From assembly GCA_945893145.1 (NCBI GenBank), contig CAMDDZ010000020.1, forward strand, positions 1 to 64,000: a stretch of DNA of 64,000 nucleotides, written 5' to 3'. Source of the DNA: Rhodoplanes serenus. GTDB lineage: Bacteria > Pseudomonadota > Alphaproteobacteria > Rhizobiales > Xanthobacteraceae. The notes beneath the pieces were generated by a model, which worked only from the letters and a program-made list of their open reading frames with translations, was not told where the DNA came from and did not search any database. This document shows positions 48,609 to 57,697 of the stretch, in pieces. The translations under genes and the position numbers were made by a program. The stretch's first letter is position 1, and each line of letters opens with the position of its first letter.

Positions 48609-49562
48609 TTACATCTTCGGCAGGAACGATTCATCGATCAGCTTGCGCATGTCGGGCTCCGTCGGCAGCGTCTTCATATCGACGAAGCTTTTACTCAAGA
48701 CCGCAAGCGCCTGTGGCTTGAAATGGCCGTCAGCGTTGAACATCGGCATCATCTCGTCGTAGACGCTCAGCGTCGTTGCATCGTCCGAGCCCATCACGGT
48801 CTTGGCGATTGCAAGCGTCGCCTTCTTATCTTTGCGCATGAAGCCGATTGTCTCGAACCAGCCCGCCAGAAACGCACGCAAGATCTGCGGCTTCGTCGCG
48901 ATAGCCTTGTCGGTCGCGAAAATGACGTGGACGTGGAAGTCCTTCAGCAGATCGCCGAACCGCAGCAGGATTTGCCCCTCGCCGCTCTGCACGTATTTCA
49001 AAGCGACCGTCAGGTTGACGATGGCGCCGTCGATCGCCTTGGTCTTCAGCGTGGCGACCCGGGTGGCGTCCTCGCCGACCGCGACCTGCGTCATGCCGTC
49101 GTAGCCCCAGCTCTTCTGGCGGCCGAGCTCGCCAACGATCCAGCCGGTCACCGAGCCGACCGTCGAGACGCCGACCCTCTTGCCCTTGAGATCGTCGAGC
49201 GATTTCACCGAGCCGTCGTTGCGCACCACCAGCGCAAAGGTCAGCGGCGGGTCGGCCATCGCGGCAATGCCCTTCACGGGCGATCCCTTGACGACGAACG
49301 CAAGCCCGGGCCCGGAGCCGAGGCCGATGTCGATGGAATCCGCCACCATCGCCTGCTGCACCCTGGCGTCGCCGCCGAAGCTGGAAATTTCCAGGTCGAG
49401 GCCGCGGCGTTTGAAGATGCCGCTCTGGACGCCGACGTCAGCCGGCACGAACGAGAAAGCGGCAGCGCCAGCCTTGCCGACGCGCAGCGTCTCGGCCGAA
49501 GCCGCACTCGCAACAAACAGTGCGCAGAGCGCGGCCGCAAACCAACGCGCCTTGGCCGTCAT
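48609..49562 (-). CDS. ABC transporter substrate-binding protein (tandem paralogue 1)
   Basis: A 317-residue periplasmic receptor. The signal MTAKARWFAAALCALFVASAASA is followed by ETLRVGKAGAAAFSFVPADVGVQSGIFKRRGLDLEISSFGGDARVQQAM. Compared with paralogues 2 and 3 it has VSTVGSVTGWI in place of STAGSLTYWL at the putative ligand-contact loop. ATG 49562 overlaps the stop of the hydantoinase B gene, tying uptake to hydrolysis. It ends SFLPKM, close to FLPK in the other copies. Confidence 0.9.
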   Translation of the reverse strand: MTAKARWFAAALCALFVASAASAETLRVGKAGAAAFSFVPADVGVQSGIFKRRGLDLEISSFGGDARVQQAMVADSIDIGLGSGPGLAFVVKGSPVKGIAAMADPPLTFALVVRNDGSVKSLDDLKGKRVGVSTVGSVTGWIVGELGRQKSWGYDGMTQVAVGEDATRVATLKTKAIDGAIVNLTVALKYVQSGEGQILLRFGDLLKDFHVHVIFATDKAIATKPQILRAFLAGWFETIGFMRKDKKATLAIAKTVMGSDDATTLSVYDEMMPMFNADGHFKPQALAVLSKSFVDMKTLPTEPDMRKLIDESFLPKM

Positions 49563-51391
49563 CGTCGCTTCCCCTTGCGGCGCGCCGCCGGCTTCTTTGC
49601 GCCTGTCTTGGGCGCTTGCTTGTTCGCGCCCATTTTGGGCGCTTGGGCGGTCCGCTTACGAGCCGATCTTAGCCGGTCTCGCAGCCGTTGCGTCTCGCTT
49701 TCGTCTGGCGACATGTTGCCTCGGAGCACGACGCCATAGAGCTTCCGCGCGGCTTCGGCCGAAATCAGCCCTTCGGCCACATCCTCGGCGACCTGCGCAG
49801 ACGCGCGCTCCAGTGGATCGCCCCAGCCGCCGCCTCCGCCGGTGCGGACGATGGCCTCGGCGTCGAGCGCCACCGGAATGTGGGCCCCCGCCATGTCCTT
49901 GAATTCCCGTTCGCCGGGACGCTTGAGCAGGTAGCCGCCCGGCTCACCGGGCGTGCCGCCCCAGGCGCCCCAGGGCGGGCACTTGCCGCGCCGGGTCTGC
50001 TCGAAATTCCACTTGCCCTCGACCAGATTGCGCACCCGCAGATCGATGCCGAGGCCACCGCGATACTTGCCGGCGCCACAGGAATCCTGGCGCAGCCCCC
50101 GGCTCTCCACCACCACAGGACATTTCAGCTCGATGCCCTCGATCGAACCATTGCGCACGTCGCCTTGGCAGACCGACACGGTGCCCGAAACGCCGTCCTC
50201 GAACGGCCGGCCACCCCAGCCGCCACCTTCGATGCTTTGGACGATGAAGCGCCGCCTGGTCTTGGGATGCAGGCCGAAGAACACCACGGCGCCGCCAAGC
50301 AGGCCGTGATGACCGGCCGGAACGCGGTCCGGCATCGCCTTGGCGAGCGCCGCCACGATGGTGTCCACAACGGTCGGCACAATGGCGCTCCAGCCCGACA
50401 TCGGCGCCGGAAACCGCGCCATCATGATGTTGCCTTCCGGGATGATGACTTTGAGCGCGCGGAACGAGCCTTCGTTGACCGGCTGGAGTGGCCCGGTCAG
50501 CGCCTTGTAGGCGACGCGCGCGCCCGCGAAGGTGCGCGAGTTAATTGCAGCTTTGCGCTCAGGCGAACAGCCGGACAGATCGATGGTCATGTCGCTGCCC
50601 TTGATCGTAATCTTGACCCGGATCGGCACCTCCTTACCCTTGTCGACGCCATCGTCGTCGATCGATGCCTCGGCCTCATAGGTGCCGTCGGGCAGTTCGG
50701 AGACCACGTTGCGGCACTTCTGCTCGGTCTCAGCGAAAATCTGCGCGATCGCGGCGAGGATGGTGTCCTTGCCGTACTTGTCGAACAGCTCATCCATGCG
50801 GCGCGCCGCAAGGCGGCACGCCGCCATCTGCGATTTCATGTCGCCGAGCGAGGACTCCGGAAAGCGGATGTTGTCCTTGATGACGCGATAGAGCGTGTCG
50901 TTGAGCTTGCCGCCTTCGTAGATTTTCAACTGATCGAGCTGGAGCCCTTCGAGCCACGGATCGGCCACCGTGGGGCCGGCGCCGAAACCGGTGCTCTGGC
51001 CGCCGACATCGATCCAATGCGCCCGCACCATCATGAACATCAGGAGCTCGCCCTTGTAGAAATAGGGCGTGTAGATCACGACGTTGTTGAGGTGCTGGCC
51101 CGCCACCGCCTGATGGTTGGTGATGACGACGTCGCCTTGCTTGAAGCCCTCCTTGCCGTAGCGTTTGAGCCCGTCGGTGACCAGCACACCGAGATCGGCG
51201 ACGAAATGCGACACGCCACCGACGTTCTGCGAGATCAATTCGCCCTGGGTGTCGAGCAGCGCGGTGCAATAGTCGCGCACCTCGTAGATCATCATGTTGT
51301 AGGAGGTGCGTTGCAGATCCGCCGCCATTTCGTTGGCGACGGCCGGCAGCGCGTTGCGGATCACTTCGAGCGTGACGGTGTCGAGTTTCAT
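49559..51391 (-). CDS. Hydantoinase B/oxoprolinase family protein
   Basis: A 610-residue HyuB-type subunit. TLEVIRNALPAVANEMAADLQRTSYN, DTQGELISQNVGGVSHF, VAGQHLNNVVIYTPYF and GGGGGWGDPLERA are family hallmarks. With HyuA it forms ATP-dependent hydantoinases, 5-oxoprolinases or acetone-carboxylase-like enzymes. ATG 51391 overlaps the hydantoinase A stop. The C-terminus carries an unusual Lys/Ala tail with two near-identical nine-residue units (QAPKMGANK, QAPKTGAKK) from a 27-bp DNA repeat. Confidence 0.92.
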   Translation of the reverse strand: MKLDTVTLEVIRNALPAVANEMAADLQRTSYNMMIYEVRDYCTALLDTQGELISQNVGGVSHFVADLGVLVTDGLKRYGKEGFKQGDVVITNHQAVAGQHLNNVVIYTPYFYKGELLMFMMVRAHWIDVGGQSTGFGAGPTVADPWLEGLQLDQLKIYEGGKLNDTLYRVIKDNIRFPESSLGDMKSQMAACRLAARRMDELFDKYGKDTILAAIAQIFAETEQKCRNVVSELPDGTYEAEASIDDDGVDKGKEVPIRVKITIKGSDMTIDLSGCSPERKAAINSRTFAGARVAYKALTGPLQPVNEGSFRALKVIIPEGNIMMARFPAPMSGWSAIVPTVVDTIVAALAKAMPDRVPAGHHGLLGGAVVFFGLHPKTRRRFIVQSIEGGGWGGRPFEDGVSGTVSVCQGDVRNGSIEGIELKCPVVVESRGLRQDSCGAGKYRGGLGIDLRVRNLVEGKWNFEQTRRGKCPPWGAWGGTPGEPGGYLLKRPGEREFKDMAGAHIPVALDAEAIVRTGGGGGWGDPLERASAQVAEDVAEGLISAEAARKLYGVVLRGNMSPDESETQRLRDRLRSARKRTAQAPKMGANKQAPKTGAKKPAARRKGKRR

Positions 51392-53427
51392 CGCGCGCCT
51401 CCGACCGTGATGATCAGCTCGCCGGATTCGGCCACGCGGCACGTGTCGTGCTCGAACAGCACCGTGGTGGTGCCGTGCTCCTGGATCAAGGCGGGCCCTG
51501 AGATTTGCGCGCCTGCTCCGAGTCCATCGCGACGATAGACGTTGGCAGTGAGCGGCTTTGCGGCGCTGCTGAAATAGGCCGCGCGCTGGCCGGACGGCGT
51601 CGCAGAGCCGGATGGCGAAAGGCTCGGGAACGTCAGCGTCGGCCGTTTGCCGATCGCGCCGAGCCGCATGTTGACCATCTCGACCGGCTCGTCGGGCGAA
51701 TGGTGCGCGTAGCGGTGCTCGTAAAGCGCATCGAACGCGCTGCGGATCGCCTTGCGGTCGGCCTTCTTGATCTGCGCCAGATCGACCGGCACCGACAGCG
51801 TGAACTCCTGGCCCATGTAGCGCAGATCGAGTTGAATCTGGAAATTCGCATCTCGGCTGTGGCGCAGGCTGGCCTTGGCTTCCTTCACCATCTCGTCATG
51901 AATACCGGCAAGATGAGCGAAATCGACGCTGGCGAGATCCGAATAGACCGTGCGTGTAAAGTCGTGGCGCTCGTCCGCCAGCAGCATGCCGAGCGCCGAA
52001 AAATGCGACGGAAACAGCGGCACGATCACCTTCGGAATGTAAAGTTCCCGCGCGATGGCGCAGACATGCAGCGGCCCTGCCCCGCCCGACGCCACCAGCG
52101 CAAAGTCGCGCGGGTCATAGCCCTTGGCGACCGACACCTCGCGCACCGCAAGCGACATGCGGTTGATCGAGATATCGACGATGGCCTGCGCGGCCGCCAC
52201 TGGATCGAGTTTCAAGGGCTTCGCGATCTTCCCGGTGACGCCGCGCAACGCACCTTTGGCGTCAAGCTTCATGGTGCCGCCGAGGAAATTGTCCGGATCG
52301 AGCCGGCCCAGCACCACGTTGGCGTCGGTGATGGTCGGCTCGGTGCCGCCGCCGCGGTAGCAGATCGGTCCGGGATCGGCGCCCGCGCTCTGCGGGCCGA
52401 CCTTGAGCGCGCCGACGTCGTCGAGCCATGCAATCGAGCCGCCGCCCGCGCCGACCTCGACCACGTCGATCATCGGCAGCATGACCGGATGCCCCGACGC
52501 ATAGCCGCCGACGTAGTAGCCAGGCGCGAGCGTGGGCTCGCCATCGCGGATCAAGCTCGCCTTGGCGGTGGTGCCGCCCATGTCGAACGAAATGACGTTG
52601 CCAAAGCCGAGCTTCTGGCCGACCCGCGCCGACGCGATGATGCCGCCAACCGGCCCTGACTCCATCATGGCGACCGGCCGCTCGGTCGCGACCTCCGGCG
52701 TCATGACGCCGCCATTTGAGCGCATGATCGACAGATCGCCCTTGAAGCCGATGCCGCCGAGGCTCGATTTCAAGTCCTTCACATAGCCGCCGACCTTCGG
52801 CCCGATGTAGGCGTTCACCACCGTGGTCGAGATGCGCTCGAACTCCCGGTATTCGCGCAGAATGTCGTGCGACAGCGAAAGATAGACGCCGGGCATGGCC
52901 TTGCGGATCGTCGCGCCTGCGGTGCGCTCATGTTCGGGATTGGCATAGGAATGCAGGAAGCAGACCGCGACCGCCTCGACGCCGGCGGCTTTCAGCGCCT
53001 TGCAGGCCGCCGTGACGCTCGCCCGCTTCAACGGCCGATAGACCTCGCCTGAGCTGAGCAACCGTTCGTCGACTTCGAGCGTTAGGCGGCGCGACACCAA
53101 CGGCTGATGCCGATGGAAAAACAGGTTGTAGGACTCAGGTCTATTGCCACGGCCGATGATGTAGACGTCGCGCGTGCCGCGCGTGACCACCAGGCCGGTC
53201 TTGGCGCCCTTGCGCTCGATCAGCGTGTTGATCGCAATCGTCGAGCCGTGGATCAACTCGTCGATGGCGGCAGGCGCAACGCCGCTCTCACGCAAGCAGT
53301 TGATGATGCCGCGCGAGAGTTCCGCCGGCGTGGTCAGGCTCTTGGCCTGGGTGAAGCTGCCGGTTGCGTCGTCAAAACCGATCAGGTCGGTGAACGTGCC
53401 CCCGATATCGACCGCCACGAAGATCAC
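51388..53427 (-). CDS. Hydantoinase A/oxoprolinase family protein
   Basis: A 679-residue HyuA-type ATP-grasping subunit of the ASKHA fold. It starts at GTG 53427, 7 nt after GGAG, giving MIFVAVDIGGTFTDLIGF; IHGSTIAINTLIERKGAKTGLVVTRG, SFDMGGTTAKASLI, GAGGGSIAW and SGGAGPLHVCAIA are the remaining signatures. It heads the minus-strand operon to 42658, so the compound imported by the three-receptor ABC system is probably its substrate or precursor (for example a hydantoin or other cyclic amide; inference). It is divergent from the lyase gene at 53531. Confidence 0.92.
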   Translation of the reverse strand: MIFVAVDIGGTFTDLIGFDDATGSFTQAKSLTTPAELSRGIINCLRESGVAPAAIDELIHGSTIAINTLIERKGAKTGLVVTRGTRDVYIIGRGNRPESYNLFFHRHQPLVSRRLTLEVDERLLSSGEVYRPLKRASVTAACKALKAAGVEAVAVCFLHSYANPEHERTAGATIRKAMPGVYLSLSHDILREYREFERISTTVVNAYIGPKVGGYVKDLKSSLGGIGFKGDLSIMRSNGGVMTPEVATERPVAMMESGPVGGIIASARVGQKLGFGNVISFDMGGTTAKASLIRDGEPTLAPGYYVGGYASGHPVMLPMIDVVEVGAGGGSIAWLDDVGALKVGPQSAGADPGPICYRGGGTEPTITDANVVLGRLDPDNFLGGTMKLDAKGALRGVTGKIAKPLKLDPVAAAQAIVDISINRMSLAVREVSVAKGYDPRDFALVASGGAGPLHVCAIARELYIPKVIVPLFPSHFSALGMLLADERHDFTRTVYSDLASVDFAHLAGIHDEMVKEAKASLRHSRDANFQIQLDLRYMGQEFTLSVPVDLAQIKKADRKAIRSAFDALYEHRYAHHSPDEPVEMVNMRLGAIGKRPTLTFPSLSPSGSATPSGQRAAYFSSAAKPLTANVYRRDGLGAGAQISGPALIQEHGTTTVLFEHDTCRVAESGELIITVGGAR

Positions 53428-53530
53428 GCACGCGCTCCTGGTCTTCCGGCTGGTCTTGCTGGACAAACTGAGATTGAATTGAAGGCGGGGCCGTTGCCCA
53501 CGACGATACCGACAATCTCGGAGCCGCTCA

Positions 53531-54409
53531 ATGCCGACCAGCTTTCGCCAGATCATCAACAAGGCCGTCAAGGAGAAGCGCTTCCTGGTGGTGCCCGGCG
53601 CCCATGACGCGCTCTCCGCGCGGCTGATCGAGAAGATCGGCTTCGAGACCTACTTTATCGGCGGCTTTCCGGCGGTCGGCTCGCGCTACGGCGTGCCGGA
53701 CGTCGGCCTGAAGGGTTTCGGCGAAATCGCGGCCTGCGTGCGCGACATCATGGCGGCCTGCGATCTGCCGGTGTTCGTCGATGGCGACGACGGCTATGGC
53801 GACGTCAAGAACGTGGTCCACACCGTGCAAAGTTACGAGCGCATGGGGGTGAGCGCGATCCTGATCGAGGATCAGCAATGGCCCAAGCGTTGCGGCCACA
53901 TGGCGGGCAAGAAGGTGGTGCCGATCGAGATCGCCGAGGCCAAGATCAAGGCCGCCTGCTCGGAGCGGCTCAACCCGGAGACCTGGATCCTCGGCCGCAC
54001 CGATGCGCGTCAGGTCACTGACCTCGACGATGCGATGCGGCGCGCCGAGCGCTACATCAGGGCGGGTGCCGACGGCATCTTCATCGAGGCGCCGCGCAGC
54101 GTGAAGGAATTGGAACGCATCGGGAAGGCGTTCGACGTGCCGCAGATCTGCAACCCGCTGATGGGCGGCCACACGCCGATCCTGACGATGGAGGAGCTGG
54201 GGCAGCTCGGCTTCAACTGCGCGGTGCTCGGCCTCGACACGCTGATGCACGCCGCCAAGGCGATTGAAACCGTGCTGGTCGATATGAAGTCCGGCACGTT
54301 CGCGCGCCGCAACGACGGTATGGATTTCGAGGACTACAAAAAAGTTGTCGGCTACGACAAGTGGGACAGCATCGACGACCGCTACGCCTATCCGCCGCGG
54401 CAGCAGTAG
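53531..54409 (+). CDS. Isocitrate lyase/PEP mutase family protein
   Basis: A 292-residue TIM-barrel enzyme. VFVDGDDGYGDVKN is the Mg2+ loop, and WPKRCGHMAGK has the K-R-C-G-H flap with Cys121, which marks C-C lyases (2-methylisocitrate lyase, dimethylmalate lyase) rather than phosphonopyruvate mutase. ARTDAR-like GRTDARQVTDLDDAMRRAERY and EAPRSVKELERIG complete the family. The substrate is probably a short 2- or 3-carboxylate. It is monocistronic and its 103-bp upstream region, shared with hydantoinase A, holds a spaced inverted repeat (53470-53476 with 53513-53519). Confidence 0.9.
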   Translation: MPTSFRQIINKAVKEKRFLVVPGAHDALSARLIEKIGFETYFIGGFPAVGSRYGVPDVGLKGFGEIAACVRDIMAACDLPVFVDGDDGYGDVKNVVHTVQSYERMGVSAILIEDQQWPKRCGHMAGKKVVPIEIAEAKIKAACSERLNPETWILGRTDARQVTDLDDAMRRAERYIRAGADGIFIEAPRSVKELERIGKAFDVPQICNPLMGGHTPILTMEELGQLGFNCAVLGLDTLMHAAKAIETVLVDMKSGTFARRNDGMDFEDYKKVVGYDKWDSIDDRYAYPPRQQ

Positions 54410-54439
54410 GCGGCAGTCGCCCGGATCGATGAGGCCGGT

Positions 54440-55378
54440 TCAGACTCGGCCCAAAACCTTGGCTGAATCGCGTTCCGGACGCTGGTCAGCCAGACCGGGC
54501 TCCGTCGCGTCGATCGAAATGCCGGCGTCGCGAGCGTTCGCAATGCGCGGAAGCTCGTCGCGCACCACATCGGCTGCTTCCGCAACGCCATCCGCCACCG
54601 CGTAGACCTGTTTCGTCATGGCGTTAAGCTGGTCCTCGACCGCCCGGCGGGCTGCCTCGAGCGCCGCATCGTCGGCGTCGCGCGCAATGCGAATGGGCTC
54701 GCCGCGCATCATCACCATGCGGCCGAATGGCAGACTGAGCGGCGTGCGGTCCCAATTGGACAGCCGATAGCGCCGGCTGGTGCCCATCGCGACCGGAATG
54801 ATCGGACAGCCGGAGTGCTTGGCGAGAGTGACAATGCCCAGGCCCGCGACGCGTGACACTTTGGGCACGTCCGCCGTCATCACGACAGATTCGCCCCGCC
54901 GCAAGATCCGCATCATGGAGGTGAAGGCACGCACCGCCTTCTTACGCATAAACTCCGGCCCGTGATCGCCCGACCCGCGAATGAACTTCAGGCCGAAGCG
55001 CTGGCCGGCGCGAACCAGAATTTCGCCGTCGCGATGCAGCGTCACCAGGATGTTGAGCTTGTCCTTCCGCCAGCCGAAATGCGGCATCAGGAAGTGCTCG
55101 CCGTGCCACAGCGCCAAGATCACCGGCTCGCGCTCGAACGGCTCATAAAAATTGGCTTCGGGAAGCCGGACCGTCCGATTGGTCCAGCCGATAAGCCGGT
55201 AGTGCAGGGCCAGCACAAATCCGCCAAGTGACGTCACGACATCGGACGCAAACAAACGCTTGAACATACGCGAAACACTCACGCTACGGTTTGGTGCGGC
55301 GGTCTTCGGCCGGACAACAGCCGGCTTATCTAGCACCGCGTCTCCAAACAAGTTCTTATTCATTGTGGAGTCATGCAT
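54440..55378 (-). CDS. DUF374 lysophospholipid acyltransferase family protein
   Basis: About 312 residues. The acyltransferase core reads ILALWHGEHFLMPHF (HxxxxD-type region with WHG), LVTLHRDGEILVRAGQRFGLKFIRGSGD, GESVVMTADVPKV and SGCPIIPVAMGTS, as in DUF374 proteins related to LpxL; these modify lipid A or phospholipids at the inner membrane. A 50-residue polar C-terminal tail follows. The start is uncertain: ATGs at 55444, 55378, 55363 and 55267 are in frame and none has a good ribosome site. It is convergent with the lyase gene. Confidence 0.8.
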   Translation of the reverse strand: MHDSTMNKNLFGDAVLDKPAVVRPKTAAPNRSVSVSRMFKRLFASDVVTSLGGFVLALHYRLIGWTNRTVRLPEANFYEPFEREPVILALWHGEHFLMPHFGWRKDKLNILVTLHRDGEILVRAGQRFGLKFIRGSGDHGPEFMRKKAVRAFTSMMRILRRGESVVMTADVPKVSRVAGLGIVTLAKHSGCPIIPVAMGTSRRYRLSNWDRTPLSLPFGRMVMMRGEPIRIARDADDAALEAARRAVEDQLNAMTKQVYAVADGVAEAADVVRDELPRIANARDAGISIDATEPGLADQRPERDSAKVLGRV

Positions 55379-55598
55379 GATTGATGCAACCCTGGCTATC
55401 GACCGAACGTGCAAATCCCCCTCCGGCGCAACGCGGTTGGACATAGCGATGGTTCGCCGCGGTGATTCGGTGTGAATCCTCGCGGGTAAAAATGAATATT
55501 CCCTCCTTCCAGGAACGTTTTGGCGCATGGCAACGACCGCCGATTTCTGCAATGATTCTAGCCAAGGGCTGCGCTCCAAGCGGCCATGGGAGGATGCC

Positions 55599-56573
55599 AT
55601 GCGAATGAAATTCCGCGCCTTGACGGGCTGCCTGTTCGTTGCGCTTGCGGCCGCGTCGAGCGCGCCGGCCAACGCGGTCGAAAAGCTGCGCGTCGCCAAG
55701 GTGGTGCCGTTTGCCTGGACCTTCACGCCGCTCGACATCGGCATTCAGACCGGCATCTTCGCCAAGCACGGCCTCGAGATCGAAGCCTCCGCCATGGCGG
55801 GTGACGCCAAGCTCCAGCAGGCGCTGACCGCGGGCAGCGTCGATATCGGCCTCGCCAGCGGCCCCGGCATGGCCTTCATGGCCAAGGGCGTGCCGGCGAA
55901 GGGCGTCGCCGCCATGTTTGGCGCGCCACGCAACATGGCGGTGATGGTCGCCTATGACTCGCCGATCAAGACCGTCGACGACCTCAAGGGCGCCAAGCTC
56001 GGCTGCACCACCGTTGGCTCGCTCACCCATTGGATCGGCGACAAGATCAATCAAGTCAAAGGCTGGGGCCCGTCCGGCATCACGATGGTGCCGATCGGCG
56101 GCATGCCGCCGGCGCGCGCCGCCATCAGGACCAAGCAGATCGACGGCTATATCGGCGCGCTCGAAGTCGGCTACGCGCTCGAAGAGGCCAAGGAATGGCG
56201 CGTCATCACCTCGGCGACGCCGTTCGTCGACGATTTCATCACTCACGTCATCTTCGCGCGCGACGAGGCGATCGCAAAACGGCCCGAAGTGGTGCGCGCT
56301 TTCCTGCAAGCCTGGTTCGAAACCATTGTCTTCATGAAGGCCAACAAGGCCCAGACGATCGCGATCTCGGCCAAGGTGATCAACGTCAGCGAAGCGGTCG
56401 CGACCCGCGCCTATGATGAGCAGATCGGCTTCTTCAACACCGACGGCACGTTCGATCCGAAGGCCGTCTTGGGGCTGAAGAAGTCCTACCTCGAAATGGG
56501 GCTGCTCAAGGAAACGCCTGCCGACGACGTGCTGTTCACCACCAAGTTCCTGCCGATCAAAGCCGGCATGTAA
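55599..56573 (+). CDS. ABC transporter substrate-binding protein (fourth paralogue)
   Basis: A 324-residue NMT1/THI5-like receptor with GGGAGG five bases before ATG 55599 and a signal peptide ending ANA. LRVAKVVPFAWTFTPLDIGIQTGIFAKHGLEIEASAMAGDAKLQQAL and AFLQAWFETIVFMKANKA follow the same plan as the three tandem receptors at 46670-49562, but this copy stands alone on the other strand with no ATPase or permease. It may feed the same importer. A double-hairpin repeat starts 15 bp after its stop. Confidence 0.9.
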   Translation: MRMKFRALTGCLFVALAAASSAPANAVEKLRVAKVVPFAWTFTPLDIGIQTGIFAKHGLEIEASAMAGDAKLQQALTAGSVDIGLASGPGMAFMAKGVPAKGVAAMFGAPRNMAVMVAYDSPIKTVDDLKGAKLGCTTVGSLTHWIGDKINQVKGWGPSGITMVPIGGMPPARAAIRTKQIDGYIGALEVGYALEEAKEWRVITSATPFVDDFITHVIFARDEAIAKRPEVVRAFLQAWFETIVFMKANKAQTIAISAKVINVSEAVATRAYDEQIGFFNTDGTFDPKAVLGLKKSYLEMGLLKETPADDVLFTTKFLPIKAGM

Positions 56574-56587
56574 CGCAAAGCCGCGAT

Positions 56588-56752
56588 CCAGTGCCCCGTT
56601 TCCGAAGTTCGTGATCCATGGCAGCATGCTCCGACACGAACTTCGGAAACAAGGGGCACTGGCAAGTCTATGGTTCTAGTGCCGCTTATCGATTTGAAGT
56701 TCCTGAATGAGCTTGCTGCAGATGGTGCAGGAACTTCAAATCGGCGGCACTA
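56588..56752. repeat. Double-hairpin palindromic element, copy 1 (order A-B)
   Basis: Two long hairpins in tandem. Hairpin A: arms 56588-56613 and 56635-56662, complementary except for two extra A in the right arm, 21-nt loop. Hairpin B: arms 56677-56705 and 56728-56752, complementary except for a four-base TTAT insertion in the left arm, 22-nt loop. Outer ends read AGTGCC...GGCACT. The whole unit recurs inverted at 61989-62156, including loops and spacer. B ends five bases before the dehydrogenase start at 56758. Hairpin A may also terminate transcription of the binding-protein gene. Confidence 0.9.
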
Positions 56753-56757
56753 ACCGC

Positions 56758-57687
56758 ATGCAGCCGCAAAAAATCGGCGTGATCGGCGCTGGCCTGATGG
56801 GCCACGGCATCGCCTACCTGCTCGCCAACGCGGGCCACACCGTCGGCATCTACGACCCGTCGGCGGAGTGGCGGGCCTCCCTGCCCGCCCGGCTGAAAAG
56901 CGCGCGCGACCTGCTCGACGGCGACCCCGCGCTGCTGGGCCGGATTTCGGCGCACGACCAGATGGCGCCGGCCATGAAGGACGCCTCCTTCGTGTTCGAG
57001 GCGGCGCCCGAAAAGCTGCCGCTTAAGCAACAGATCTTCGCCGAATTGGAAGAGCTGACCGTGCCCACCACGATCCTCGCCAGCAACTCGTCGGCCATTC
57101 CCTCGACCGAGATCGGCGCCAAGCTCAAACACCGCGAGCGCGTCATCGGCACGCATTTCTGGAATCCGCCGCATCTGGTGCCGCTGGTCGAGGTAATCCA
57201 GAACGAAAAAACCAGCGGTGAGACCGTGCGCCGCACCATGGAGTTGCTGCGCGACGCCGGCCGCAAGCCCGTACACGTCAAGAAGGACATCCCGGGTTTT
57301 GTCGGCAACCGGTTGCAACATGCGCTCAAGCGCGAGGCCATCGCGCTCGTGGCGGCCGGCGTGTGCGATGCCGACACCATCGACGAGGTGGTGAAGAACG
57401 GCTTTGGCGCCCGCATGGCGGTGCTGGGGCCGATGGAGCAATCCGATCTCGTCGGTACCGATCTGACGCTCGATATCCAGAACGTGCTGATGGCTGACCT
57501 CGACCGCGGCACCGAGCCGACGAAATTCCTCAAAGACCTGGTCGCGGACGGCAAACTCGGGATGCGCACCGGCGAGGGTTTGCGCAAATGGACGCCGCAA
57601 TCCGCGGACGCCGTGCGCGACCGGCTGCGGCGCTTCCTGGCCGAGCAGGCCAAATCCACGCAAGCCAAGCCGGCGCAAAAACCATAA
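56758..57687 (+). CDS. 3-hydroxyacyl-CoA dehydrogenase, NAD-binding
   Basis: A 309-residue enzyme oxidising 3-hydroxyacyl-CoA to 3-ketoacyl-CoA. The Rossmann start IGVIGAGLMGHGIAYLLANAGHTVGIYD binds NAD; FEAAPEKLPLKQQIFAELE, ASNSSAIPSTEI, GTHFWNPPHLVPLVEVI (catalytic His) and DIPGFVGNRLQHALKREA follow. It is the compact single-domain form (3-hydroxybutyryl-CoA dehydrogenase-like). ATG 56758 is chosen because the 17 in-frame codons upstream are translation of the hairpin element; the ribosome site, possibly GGCGG, then lies inside the element. Confidence 0.92.
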   Translation: MQPQKIGVIGAGLMGHGIAYLLANAGHTVGIYDPSAEWRASLPARLKSARDLLDGDPALLGRISAHDQMAPAMKDASFVFEAAPEKLPLKQQIFAELEELTVPTTILASNSSAIPSTEIGAKLKHRERVIGTHFWNPPHLVPLVEVIQNEKTSGETVRRTMELLRDAGRKPVHVKKDIPGFVGNRLQHALKREAIALVAAGVCDADTIDEVVKNGFGARMAVLGPMEQSDLVGTDLTLDIQNVLMADLDRGTEPTKFLKDLVADGKLGMRTGEGLRKWTPQSADAVRDRLRRFLAEQAKSTQAKPAQKP

Positions 57688-57697
57688 GGTCCTGTCA

